DNA of 51,908 nucleotides from Sphingobacterium sp. (GCA_031253985.1 JAIRVH010000194.1:1-51908); one strand, 5' to 3'; counted from the stretch's first letter, positions 16,367 to 25,330 are shown. Notes: generated by a model from the letters alone, not told the origin. Numbers and translations: made by a program.

Positions 16367-19300
16367 TTATTCATTGGCAGTTACTTCCTTCACACCACCA
16401 GTACGTTTTAATGTCCCCCAGGTACTTAATTCACCTTTAATAGCCTTTCTCACCGACTTGAATAAAACAAAGTACATCAGCTGACGCCAGAAAAAACGCT
16501 GTGGAAACAGATAAATTAAATTTTTAAGCTTTTCGCCCTCCATCTTGAAGGCAATACCTGCAAAGAAAATATCCACAAACACAAAAAGAAAGTAATAGAA
16601 CATCACCTGGCCAAAACCATTATGCAGCGAAAACAGTCCTGCTATTCCCGTCCAGCTGATCCCATTTACTTCGCTCAGGGAGAAAAGACCACTTACCAGC
16701 GAAAACAACATAAATATATCTGCCAATGGCGCAAATAAAGGGAGTATGATCTGAAAGATCAGGATATTAGGCATCCCCACCATACCAAAATAGCCATATT
16801 TAGGATTCAATAGGGTCTTCTTATTTTTCCAAAAACTCTGCAAGACACCAAAGCTCCAACGGAAACGTTGCTTGAAGAGCATTTTGACCGTATCTGGTGC
16901 TTCCGTATATGCGATTGCTTCGGACGAATTCCGTACGGTATAGCCAGCTTTTAATATACGCATCGTCAAATCACAATCCTCGGCCAATGTATCCGTTGTA
17001 AATCCGCCAACCTCCAAAATAACGGATCGACGAAAAGCACCAATGGCTCCCGGGACTACCGATATCATATTGAGCAGATCAAAAGCCCTCCGGTCCATAT
17101 TCTGTGAAGTTACATACTCGATCGATTGCCAATGTGTCAATATATTGTGCACATTGCCCACTTTAACGCTTCCGGCAACAGCAGCGACAGACGATTTATT
17201 GAAATATTTCATCAATTGTTTTAGCGCATCAGCCTTGAGCTGTGTATCGGCATCAATACAGAGCACATACTGTGCATCGGATTGCTGGATACCATAATTG
17301 AGCGCGGATGCTTTTCCGCCGTTAGGTTTTGTAAAAAGCCTCACTTTGGGGTGATCACCATAAACCTTACTGACCATCTCAAAAGTCTTGTCTTTGGACC
17401 CGTCATCCACAAAAATCAATTCATAATTCGGGTAATCCAAATTCAATAGGCTTTTGATTGTCGCCAAAACTGTTATTTCCTCATTATAGGCAGGAATGAT
17501 CACACTGACCTTCTCCCGAGGGGCCAAAACCAGTTGAGATTGCTCTTTTTTACTCCTTTGTTTTTGTCGGATCGCCAAATAAGCAATCATTGCAGTTCTA
17601 AAAATTGCTAAGACTATCGCAACGGAGAAAACTAGATTAAGGAAAATATTACCATAAAACAAGGTACCTAGGAACAAGCGATTGGAAGAACCGCTAAATC
17701 CCGAGTCCGAAGCATTTTGTACAGGCGGCATCAACTCATCACGTTTCTTGCCCATTAAATCACCAATTGTTGCAAATTTATAACCATGGGTTTTAAAGTA
17801 ATGAATAATACGGGGCAGCGCTTCTATCGTGGCCTCCCGATTTCCACCGGCATCATGTAATAGGATAATATTCCCATTATCACGCTGTTTAATGACTTCA
17901 TTGTAAATTTCATCTGCAGTGCGGCCAGGCAACCAGTCGTTGGGGTCAATGTATTCACCTATATTGATATAATTTTCCTTTCGGCTCTGAGCAACGGGCA
18001 GAATTTCGGCCACAGTCTGGGGTTCAGCATCAGCATTAAAAGGCGCCCGGAAAAGGATCGTACTGTGACCGGTTATACATTCAATAATCTTTCGGGTGGC
18101 ATTCAATTCAAATTTAACACGGTTGGGCCCTATCGTAGACATATCGGGGTGAAAAAAAGTATGATTCCCGAGCTCGTGTCCCTCTTTATATTCTCTGCGG
18201 ACCAGATCCATATTTTTTTCAGCCATGACACCAACAAGGAAGAAAGCTCCGGGCACACGTTCTTTTTTCAAGATGTCCAATACCTGCGGCGTATAGGTAG
18301 GATCAGGACCGTCATCAAAGGTTAGGACCACTGTATTGTCTCTTTCTCCGAAACGCTTAATCACATAATTACTCGGTGTTTTCACATATTCCTGTCCGTG
18401 TATCATTGCTGTTGATGGATCAAAAGCAAATTTAACTTCTCCTGGAGCTGGGCTATTTACCAGGTCCAAAATTTCTCCGTCGCCAATATATTGTATACCA
18501 CCGACATTAATCTGGGTTATTTTTCCGAAGTCAAAGGGTTCTTTTTTTAAGTTTTCCTGATCCAATGATCTTGAAATAAATGACCACAAACGGGCGTCTT
18601 CACTTCCTAAGCGCCAGAGTGCAATACCCGCTAATCCCCAGTCATCTGCTTTGCGGATAAGATTAAAATAAGTGGCTGCATCAGTAAAATAGACATCATG
18701 AGGCATCCCTGCTCCATCTTTATAGCTAAAGTTGAGATTTGCAGATTCGGGATCAAAAGTAATTTTAGCGTTATAATTATGAGCCAAAATTACGGCGTTA
18801 TCGTAAGTCAAGGTTTTACCGACACTACCTTTTGGCCAGTCATATCCATAACATGCCAAGGCCAAAATCACCTTATCTGCATCGATCTTATTACAAAGCT
18901 CATCAAGATTCTTTTCGACCCAAGCTTGATGTGAAATGGCACCGGCATTGCTTTCAATGGAATGCTGATCATAGGCCATCAAAATAATGTAATCGTTGTA
19001 CTTTTGTAGCGCAATAGGATCGTAGTCATCATTTTCAGGGGAAATATCCTGTGTAACGAGCAGGCCCTCTGTATGAAATACAGTATAGATATGGGCCATA
19101 AAATCGTTTAGCGGCTTGTGATCGTCCAACTGTAAATTCTCAAAGTCAATATTTATACCAGCAAAGCCATTTCGCTTTACTTTGAGCAGAATATCGTCGA
19201 TAAAACGCTGTTGTTTATCCCGATTGAGCAAGATGGCTTTTACAGTCTGCCCGTCAAAGTCGTTACCGCTGAAATTAGAAATCTGCGCGAGTGCTTTGCG

Positions 19301-19789
19301 TTTATATTGATGAATTACTTTAAGCGCAGCAGTATCGGCTTTATCCACCACTGTATCCTGATTAGGCACAGTAAAAAAGGACTCCATGGCAACCATATCC
19401 AAATGTCCAATATTGCGGCGTAAATCAGATATAGACTGTTCGCGTACTTCATTGGACCAAGAACTGACATAAAATCCCATATTGATTCTGTTTTTGGTAC
19501 CAATATGTTTTAAATGCTTGAGCTCCCGATCGCGTTTTATCTTTTCCAATTCAGATTTTACAACCGTAAACTCCTTGAATTGTTTGGATTTCTTTAACTT
19601 GGCGGTGGACTTTTCAGTCAATGGCGTGTTCGTATTGATTGTCGGAAAAGGAGGAATCTGAATCTTTCCCAACGTATATACCACACATATGACACCAATG
19701 ATCAAACCGATCACTAATGCTCTACTCATCCATGAAAAAGCGTACCAGCGCTTTTTGCTAGACGTCTGAAAAATCTGTTTTCCTGACAT
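16367..19789 (-). CDS. Three-domain membrane protein: GH18-like + CE4 deacetylase + GT2 synthase
   Basis: This 1140-residue fusion begins with a membrane anchor (~24-42). A GH18-like domain of the SleL/YaaH type (~101-405) keeps the catalytic Glu in INIDFE (E217). A CE4/NodB deacetylase (~485-680) has TFDDGPD (490-496), the metal His pair in NHTFFHP (H543, H547), RAPF, DPNDW and LLHD. After a membrane segment (~705-740), a processive GT2 domain (~760-990) has DDGS, CIDAD, the EDCD motif and QRFRW (974-978), followed by several C-terminal helices. It should polymerise an N-acetylhexosamine chain, and deacetylate and trim it outside, like a one-piece PgaB/PgaC analogue. All catalytic motifs look intact. 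The polymer is inferred. Confidence 0.9.
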   Translation of the reverse strand: MSGKQIFQTSSKKRWYAFSWMSRALVIGLIIGVICVVYTLGKIQIPPFPTINTNTPLTEKSTAKLKKSKQFKEFTVVKSELEKIKRDRELKHLKHIGTKNRINMGFYVSSWSNEVREQSISDLRRNIGHLDMVAMESFFTVPNQDTVVDKADTAALKVIHQYKRKALAQISNFSGNDFDGQTVKAILLNRDKQQRFIDDILLKVKRNGFAGINIDFENLQLDDHKPLNDFMAHIYTVFHTEGLLVTQDISPENDDYDPIALQKYNDYIILMAYDQHSIESNAGAISHQAWVEKNLDELCNKIDADKVILALACYGYDWPKGSVGKTLTYDNAVILAHNYNAKITFDPESANLNFSYKDGAGMPHDVYFTDAATYFNLIRKADDWGLAGIALWRLGSEDARLWSFISRSLDQENLKKEPFDFGKITQINVGGIQYIGDGEILDLVNSPAPGEVKFAFDPSTAMIHGQEYVKTPSNYVIKRFGERDNTVVLTFDDGPDPTYTPQVLDILKKERVPGAFFLVGVMAEKNMDLVRREYKEGHELGNHTFFHPDMSTIGPNRVKFELNATRKIIECITGHSTILFRAPFNADAEPQTVAEILPVAQSRKENYINIGEYIDPNDWLPGRTADEIYNEVIKQRDNGNIILLHDAGGNREATIEALPRIIHYFKTHGYKFATIGDLMGKKRDELMPPVQNASDSGFSGSSNRLFLGTLFYGNIFLNLVFSVAIVLAIFRTAMIAYLAIRQKQRSKKEQSQLVLAPREKVSVIIPAYNEEITVLATIKSLLNLDYPNYELIFVDDGSKDKTFEMVSKVYGDHPKVRLFTKPNGGKASALNYGIQQSDAQYVLCIDADTQLKADALKQLMKYFNKSSVAAVAGSVKVGNVHNILTHWQSIEYVTSQNMDRRAFDLLNMISVVPGAIGAFRRSVILEVGGFTTDTLAEDCDLTMRILKAGYTVRNSSEAIAYTEAPDTVKMLFKQRFRWSFGVLQSFWKNKKTLLNPKYGYFGMVGMPNILIFQIILPLFAPLADIFMLFSLVSGLFSLSEVNGISWTGIAGLFSLHNGFGQVMFYYFLFVFVDIFFAGIAFKMEGEKLKNLIYLFPQRFFWRQLMYFVLFKSVRKAIKGELSTWGTLKRTGGVKEVTANE

Positions 19790-19954
19790 AATCGTGTTCT
19801 TATTTACTTCGGCTAAGCTACATCAGAAAATGATCCAAAAAGTTGATGAATAGCTTAAAAATTTCTTAATTTTTTCAAATGATTCATCCTTCAAATTACA
19901 TCTAAATTTAATTATATTCGTTGAAACATAATACACTGGCTTAAAAACTTTTAT

Positions 19955-20794
19955 ATGAAATCAATATACGTACTTCTGCCGCTCTTTTCCTGTCAGATTT
20001 TCACGAGCTGTGGGCACCCCAATTCCGTCGCGTCGAAAACACAGTTCACAGATTCGGCTGCCGTACAGCATGTACGAACTGACGGAAGTCAATTTATTGA
20101 CCCTAAAGGAATGACAGTCAAAGCACGCGTTTTATTACCACAAGGCTTTAAAAGACTAAGCTACAAGGCCGGGGAATTTGGTGATTTCTTGGAAAATCTT
20201 CCATTGTACCCAAGCGACAGGGAAGTCCATTATTATAACGGAAAAATTAAACCGCGAAATAATATCTACAACAGTGTTGTAAAACTAGACATAGGAAAGC
20301 GCGATTTACACCAATGCGCCGATGCTGTCATGCGACTCAGGGCAGATTACTTATACCAACAAAAGCGGTATAAGGACATCAAATTTAACTTCCTTTCGGA
20401 CAGTAAGCCCCGCGCATATACAACCTATGCAAAAGGAGATTACTCGTACCCAACGTATTGGAAATACCTAGAGTATATTTTTGCTTATGCAAATACTTCT
20501 TCGTTGCACGATGAACTTCCCAACGTAAAAACAACGCAAGAAGTTAAAATTGGAGACACATTTATCCAAAAAGGATCACCTATTGGTCATGCGATCATCG
20601 TGGTTGACCTCGCAAAGGATAGTGCTGGAAAAACAATTGTATTACTCGCGCAAAGTTATATGCCGGCCCAGGAGATACAAATTTTGAACAATTGGAACAA
20701 CAGCAAGCTCAGCCCCTGGTATGACATAGATCAAGATATTATTAAAACTCCAGAATGGACATTTTATCCTAAAAATCTCAAAACCTGGGAATAG
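19955..20794 (+). CDS. DUF4846-family lipoprotein
   Basis: This 279-residue protein starts with a lipoprotein-type signal (hydrophobic run, then FTSC, Cys19 or so), so it is probably lipid-anchored in the envelope. The body matches the DUF4846 pattern seen in Bacteroidota: KLDIGKRDLHQCADAVMRLRADYLY, a middle SYPTYWKYLEYIFAYANT and a GHAIIVVDLA stretch. The function is not known. The gene ends normally (TPEWTFYPKNLKTWE), and the decayed Rrf2 relic begins with the very next codon in the same frame. Confidence 0.8.
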   Translation: MKSIYVLLPLFSCQIFTSCGHPNSVASKTQFTDSAAVQHVRTDGSQFIDPKGMTVKARVLLPQGFKRLSYKAGEFGDFLENLPLYPSDREVHYYNGKIKPRNNIYNSVVKLDIGKRDLHQCADAVMRLRADYLYQQKRYKDIKFNFLSDSKPRAYTTYAKGDYSYPTYWKYLEYIFAYANTSSLHDELPNVKTTQEVKIGDTFIQKGSPIGHAIIVVDLAKDSAGKTIVLLAQSYMPAQEIQILNNWNNSKLSPWYDIDQDIIKTPEWTFYPKNLKTWE

Positions 20795-21182
20795 TTAAAA
20801 GAAATAGCGCATCTATTCTCAGAAGCTTTTCTAAGCAAAGTATTACAAAATCTCAGCCGGGCAGGTATCATCTCCGGTCCATGAAGGGACCCGGAGGTGG
20901 ATTTTACCTCGATAGCGGAGATATGTCCACACCGCTATCGGAAGTCGTCAAAGCATCGACGGCGAGAGCCTTTTTGTCGGATGCGGCATTGGGCTTGAAT
21001 TCTGTTCTGGACAGTACCCTTGCCCCTTGCATCATGAGTTCAAAAGCATACGCAACAACCTTTTTGAAATGCTCAAAAAAACAACAGTCGGCCAGTTCAA
21101 TTATCATCTAATTAAAGGCACAATCCCATTGACTAAAAGCCGTGTAAACCATCAAAAAACCGGCGATACCCCATCAAAATAA
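20795..21182 (+). pseudogene. Decayed Rrf2-family regulator (NsrR/IscR-like)
   Basis: Three reading frames join into one Rrf2 protein. Frame one gives LKEIAHLFSEAFLSKVLQ then NLSRAGIIS, the helix-turn-helix. A frameshift near 20880 leads to MKGPGGGFYLDSGD, the wing. A second shift near 20957 leads to IDGESLFVGCGIGLEFCS then GQYPCPLHHEF and LFEMLKKTTV. The three Cys match the iron-sulphur ligand pattern of NsrR/IscR-type Rrf2 proteins. The first ~30 residues are missing, the relic begins directly after the DUF4846 stop, and two frameshifts break it, so it cannot make a full regulator. Confidence 0.85.
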
Positions 21183-22563
21183 GGGGCTAAATCGACAGCT
21201 TTTTACTTTATTCCATCCTATTTTCTTTCGTGATCAATTCATCTGAAACGAGATATTTCATCTTTTTTATATAAAAACAAAAACTTCATATAAAAACCAT
21301 ATATACACTGAAAAACAATGTTATAAAAAAAATAAAATACCTAAAACCTACATCTCAAAACATTCCGGTCCCCTTTGTGTTCAAATGATCAAAACAATTC
21401 TATATTCCAGTGAATAACGCAAAGGGAAATAGCTCAACACACCATTTTCGATGCAATTTGCCAGTGATGTATAACTACTTGAAAATAATACTCTTCTTCT
21501 GCATGATAGGCCTATCTGAATATTGAAACAAGATTTTTCTCATTGGATTTTAAGTTGATTATCGGTTGATTTCGACGCTTTCCTTAGGGTTAAACCATCG
21601 TCAAAAAGGTTATTTTACTGACCAAAAACCAATTTCAATAGTTTTAAATGACATCGAAAACAAAAGCTCTTGAAAAAAAATATTAATCTCTATACTACAA
21701 ATTATTAGAGTTTTTATATAAATAAAAAAAGTAACATAAAAAAGCCCATAAAAGGCCTGTACATATCATAAAAAAGCTATGGATAAAATTATATCCACAC
21801 TATTTTGTGAGCAGCATACATTTCAAACAGGCTGTATACCCGCTTATACAAAACCCCATGACTACAGTTCCGTCAATCAGGACTTCATAAATAAGCCTTC
21901 CAGCATCTGAGTGCACAACCTCTCTCCGTAAATATTTAAAAAAGCTTATGCAGACAACTGGAATTCCAAGCCCATCACTTTCCCCAGAGTTTCAAGAAAT
22001 ACTTGGTGCATCCTACCCGTAGGAGCCGAGCAATCTGGTCGTACTGGTCCGGACGAAAATTGACGGGGCAATTACTGATTTTTCTAAACTATTTTGAGCA
22101 CTAAGAACATCACAAAAAAGCTTCCCGCCCCAACCATTTGATTTAAGACCTTTTTAAAGCGAGCTAAGACAACAATAGGGAGAGAACCACCCCTTGCCAG
22201 TCCAGACTTCATTAAGCCCGTACAGACGAACTAATCGAGCCTGAGCCATAGATGTTAGCATGCAATACCGATTGTGCGATCAAAACCTGAAAGATGCCTG
22301 GCATCCGTCAATTCCGATGATGCTTAAGACTGCGCGATATAAAATACAGACGCAGCCCGATTCACAAAAGACCACAGGGTATTTCTGTTCATTCAAGATT
22401 AATTTTAAACGATTTAAGATAACATCTCCTAGCGGGCGAAGGAATTACATAGCTGTCAAAACAAAGCCTAGACGAGCTTAAAACAACGTCATCGCATTTA
22501 TTCTCGCACGCCTGTTCCAAATACCGGCGGCGCTAGAAATGTTTTCAAGAAGCAAGAATACAA
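21183..22563. other. Gene-poor AT-rich stretch of 1.4 kb
   Basis: I see no convincing gene, RNA or mobile element. Short open frames (for example 22260-22481 on the plus strand) have no recognisable sequence or ribosome site. On the minus strand near 21955-22080 two adjoining frames read NFRPDQYDQIARLL and MHQVFLETLGKVMGLEF, which may be one more decayed gene that I cannot name. It lies between two identifiable relics, so decay of former genes is the likeliest explanation. Confidence 0.5.
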
Positions 22564-23328
22564 TTGACAAATATAATAAAACCCTTAAATACAGAATCAT
22601 CAGCTAGAGATGCTAAAGAAAAAGAACAGTTAAATAAAAAAACGTCAAAAGAGGCACCCAAAAAGAAAACAAACTCTTTTATTATATTTAGGCTTTTTCA
22701 GGAAACCATGAGCAGTACTACATCAACACTAAGATTATTTCTCACAACAGAACTTGGCAGAACGAGAAAAACACGCAATATTATAATAGCTTTCTTCTTT
22801 GGTATATTCGCTTTTCTTTACGGATTCTTCCTCTTTACATTTTTCCAAAAATGGTCAGCTAGCGACGACAGGCTCACTTTTTTCTACAAGTCACTCCCTA
22901 CCCTATCCTTTCTCTTTGTTTATTTAGGTTTTATATTTGGCCTTCTTATCTGGATAGCCTATATCAAATATCAAAAATTCATTCGCGCATTACAACGGTT
23001 AAACGACGCTGACCTGGAAATTTATCAGCAATACACCAAGCGCTTGATCCGTATAAACGCGACTATTGCCCCTTATATTTTCTGCGATAACGAAATTCTG
23101 TTCTTTCCTTTCATCGGAGACAAAAAGATCGCAGTGGGTGAAATTCACCGTATTGAAACGAAAATCATTCGACATTCCCGCGGACCGAATAGCTATCGCA
23201 TTTATTTCTACAACGAATTTGACAAAATCTATCAGGTAACAACCCATCAAAAAGGTGCTTTTGATTTCTTGCAAGAACAACTTCGAAAAAAAAACAGCGA
23301 TTTGGCCATTGTAGCGAGGAACCGATAG
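22564..23328 (+). CDS. Hypothetical membrane protein with two helices
   Basis: I do not recognise this family. The 254-residue frame opens with TTG. An in-frame ATG at 22708 would give 206 residues and drop a Lys-rich, probably disordered N-terminus. Two membrane helices lie at ~75-95 and ~112-132 (counting from the TTG), with a ~115-residue soluble C-terminal domain. That domain (FFPFIGDKKIAVGEIHRIETKI, then SYRIYFYN) has the look of a PH-like membrane-associated sensor domain. No operon partner is visible, because relics flank it on both sides. Confidence 0.6.
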   Translation: MTNIIKPLNTESSARDAKEKEQLNKKTSKEAPKKKTNSFIIFRLFQETMSSTTSTLRLFLTTELGRTRKTRNIIIAFFFGIFAFLYGFFLFTFFQKWSASDDRLTFFYKSLPTLSFLFVYLGFIFGLLIWIAYIKYQKFIRALQRLNDADLEIYQQYTKRLIRINATIAPYIFCDNEILFFPFIGDKKIAVGEIHRIETKIIRHSRGPNSYRIYFYNEFDKIYQVTTHQKGAFDFLQEQLRKKNSDLAIVARNR

Positions 23329-23402
23329 AGGCACAAGTTTACACTCGTATCAGAAAAAAGTATCCAGCAGGTCGACTTTAAGTACCAGCTTACAGGGAAA
23401 TA

Positions 23403-23630
23403 TTACCGAACACAAGTTAGCTTATAAACTAATTCCGGAGAGACAGTATCTCTTAACAACCTGCTTAGTCCCGCAGTCACCCCACCAATTGCTTTCTCGC
23501 CCGTTTTCTTTGTCGAATACATATGCAAATCAATACTGCGTGCCAAGTCAAAAACAACAGGCAAGGGAGCTTTAATAACAGTATCTAAAATAAGCTGCGG
23601 CACACCACTTTCATAATAAATTTGACACAA
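23403..23630 (-). pseudogene. Truncated SRPBCC-family (START-like) relic
   Basis: The frame reads ILDTVIKAPLPVVFDLARSI and DLHMYSTKKTGEKAIGGVTA, matching the start of Bacteroidota SRPBCC/polyketide-cyclase-like proteins, which are normally ~150-165 residues. After about residue 55 similarity is lost and the frame stops at residue 75. I see no continuation of the family sequence before the neighbouring gene. It is most likely a 3'-truncated remnant. The family match is from memory of the pattern, so moderate confidence. Confidence 0.6.
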
Positions 23631-23880
23631 ATTTCGTAAAATTCAGGTATTTCTTTAGGATCGAGCACGAGATTTCTCTAAATTGACTACCGTATCCGAA
23701 AGACAGCTAGACAATAACTATCATAACATTACTTCGATATCTGTAACTAGATGGATAAAGATTTTATAAAAGGGTACGAATTTCTTTTCGGAGCTCTCCT
23801 ATCCTACCTGTGCAAAACAAAAACTACGATAAGAGAATAAAAAATTAAATATTGAAATACGACAGTTTAAAACTGATCTT

Positions 23881-24462
23881 TTAAAGAAGATAGGGATAGA
23901 ATGCCGTGTGAATTGTCTGTCTATAATCATCAAAGGGATCTATCCCTTGCTGCCTACCCAAAACAGCATAACTTGAACTCCAAAAATCTGAAACAATGAA
24001 AAGCTGACGTACAAATCTCTTTAAATTCAACAGCGGAATCTCGCGACGGAACATACCCGCATCAGCGTAATATATAAATAAGGAGACCAGCTGTCCCTCG
24101 CGCTGTTCAACCAAATGCCTATAAGACTCGGCAATACCGGGAATCCAGCTACAGAGTTCCACAAAATTTTCAAAAATAAAGCTGTATTTATTAATCAAAG
24201 CATACGAGCCTTCGATAAAAACTTCCAATAATTGCTGAAACGAGTAGCCCCCTTTTTCCGGAAGCAAAATCATTTTTTCATAGGCAGCTTCAAGTAACTG
24301 AAAGATGTGAAAAATAATATCTTCTGTATGCTTAAAATGATAGTGAAGATTACCGGCACTTATACCCATCTCTTGCGCAATCTGACGCGTGGTTACCGTG
24401 CGTATACCATCCCGGTTATAGATTTTCAGGGCTTCGCTAATAATTTTTTCTTTCGTATTCAT
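23881..24462 (-). CDS. TetR/AcrR-family transcriptional regulator
   Basis: This 193-residue repressor-type protein has an N-terminal helix-turn-helix (residues ~20-50: VTTRQIAQEMGISAGNLHYHF) and a helical ligand-binding domain. The GNLHYHF recognition helix is characteristic of TetR. Its ATG lies inside a perfect 48-bp palindrome shared with the divergent promoter, so it very likely represses itself and the 24524 operon. A -7 TAAATTTG on the minus strand ends 4 bases before the ATG, so the mRNA is probably leaderless. The inducing ligand is unknown. Confidence 0.9.
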   Translation of the reverse strand: MNTKEKIISEALKIYNRDGIRTVTTRQIAQEMGISAGNLHYHFKHTEDIIFHIFQLLEAAYEKMILLPEKGGYSFQQLLEVFIEGSYALINKYSFIFENFVELCSWIPGIAESYRHLVEQREGQLVSLFIYYADAGMFRREIPLLNLKRFVRQLFIVSDFWSSSYAVLGRQQGIDPFDDYRQTIHTAFYPYLL

Positions 24463-24504
24463 GACACAAATTTAGAACAATTGTTCTAAATTTGTGTCAT
24501 GAAT
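24457..24504. promoter_or_regulatory. Perfect 48-bp palindrome: divergent promoters and TetR operator
   Basis: Every base of the 24-base arms pairs, with the centre at 24480/24481. The palindrome contains TAAATTTG on the plus strand (24487-24494) and its mirror on the minus strand (24474 to 24467), so both divergent genes have the same -7 element. It also contains the tetR start codon and, by symmetry, a plus-strand ATG at 24499 that opens a 7-codon frame (MNYKKQQ-stop) ending just before the 24524 gene. Confidence 0.85.
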
Positions 24505-24522
24505 TATAAAAAACAACAATAA
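24499..24522 (+). CDS. Possible 7-residue leader peptide
   Basis: ATG at 24499 gives MNYKKQQ and stops one base before the ATG of the next gene. The start codon exists because the palindrome mirrors the tetR start. With the -7 element ending at 24494, this ATG would be at or near the mRNA 5' end. It may be only a by-product of the palindrome. Whether it is translated is unknown. Confidence 0.25.
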   Translation: MNYKKQQ

Positions 24523-24523
24523 G

Positions 24524-24709
24524 ATGGAAAAATCATCAAACAATTGGCTAAAGAAACAGTATAAGGAACTAAAACAAACGTTGATTCCGGCACATCCGAA
24601 TGATAGCCCCTGGAAAAAATTCGGCAAACAAACAGCATTTTTTATGTTTTTAACCTTAATGGCATGTGGAGCAGTCGCAATGTTAATCGCCGTGTCTTTT
24701 GCGCATTAA
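24524..24709 (+). CDS. Small membrane protein in the TetR-controlled operon
   Basis: This 61-residue protein has a charged, soluble N-terminus (MEKSSNNWLKKQYKELKQ) and one membrane helix near residues 38-58 (FFMFLTLMACGAVAMLIAVSF). I do not recognise a named family. It is the first gene to the right of the TetR palindrome and is followed after 15 bases by a second membrane gene with a strong AAGGAG ribosome site. The two are probably co-expressed when TetR is relieved. Function is unknown. Confidence 0.75.
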   Translation: MEKSSNNWLKKQYKELKQTLIPAHPNDSPWKKFGKQTAFFMFLTLMACGAVAMLIAVSFAH

Positions 24710-24724
24710 GCAAGGAGCTATTTG

Positions 24725-25137
24725 ATGGTTTATTTACTTTTTATTGGTTTTGCTGGTTTTTCATCCGATTCACCAGGTCGGCTAATGCTCCAATTCCATA
24801 CTTAAACAATTGGTTAACCGATTTGGTATTTGTCCCGATCATTATTCATTTTTCATCCGTGATTGGAAGTTTTCTATTCAACAAAAGTAGGGCTCATGGC
24901 TACCCTCTTTATCAAATCTGGACGATTTCTTTTTTGGTATCTCTCCTTTTTGAATGGATCATGCCCAAATATACAAGTTATAATACCGGGGATATTATGG
25001 ATGTTTTGGCTTATTTTGCTGGCGGTTTATTCTATTTTTGTTTCCACCAGCCCTATTATATGAGAAAGAATTTTCAACTAGCGCAACAGCAAAAAGCTGC
25101 GAGCTCTCCCAATCCAGACGCGAACGTAGCATCCTAA
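24725..25137 (+). CDS. Small multi-helix membrane protein with apparent -1 frameshift
   Basis: The natural start is ATG at 24725, 8 bases after AAGGAG, reading MVYLLFIGFAGF. The rest of the protein (IRFTRSANAPIPYLNNWLTD, a helix at ~VFVPIIIHFSSVIGSFLF, then YQIWTISFLVSLLFEW and DIMDVLAYFAGGLFYF) is in another frame. One extra T in the five-T run at 24758-24762 would join them. The downstream frame is also open from an ATG at 24664, but that start lies inside the previous gene and encodes unrelated residues. The protein (~137 residues with the fix) resembles Bacteroidota membrane proteins sometimes labelled magnesium-citrate transporter-like; I do not trust that label. Confidence 0.65.
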
Positions 25138-25239
25138 AAAATAGAGCCTTCAAACAGAAAATCTATCTTATCAACCAGCAACACCCAGACAATGACTCCA
25201 TATTGCTATCGGAGCGTGAAAAAACAGGACAGATAAGGC

Positions 25240-25287
25240 AAAAAAAAACCTTTGTTTGATTCCAACCATGATGACATCAAACAAAGG
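25240..25287 (-). terminator. Terminator of the cold-shock-domain gene
   Basis: A perfect 12-bp stem (CCTTTGTTTGAT at 25249-25260 with its complement at 25276-25287) is followed on the minus strand by a run of T (plus-strand A-run 25240-25248). It lies 43 bases downstream of the gene's stop codon. Confidence 0.75.
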
Positions 25288-25330
25288 ACTTATTTTATAG
25301 CACTTAACAGATTAAGCGCCTTCTTTCCTA

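Noticed and set aside
16138..16374. 78-residue open frame on the minus strand between nnr and the fusion gene
   Set aside because: Most of it overlaps nnr in another frame, and its residues show no family or membrane pattern; a shadow frame.
20904..21107. 67-residue minus-strand frame
   Set aside because: It lies opposite the Rrf2 relic, whose plus-strand frames give clear family similarity, so this one is a shadow.
22260..22481. 73-residue plus-strand frame in the gene-poor stretch
   Set aside because: No recognisable sequence, no ribosome site, and rich in Lys/Arg as expected from AT-rich noncoding DNA.
22118..22485. Weakly similar short motifs (around AGCTTCCCGCCCC and CGAGCTTAAAACAAC) to parts of the 14.6-kb repeat
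   Set aside because: Matches are short and gapped; not enough to claim a dispersed repeat family.
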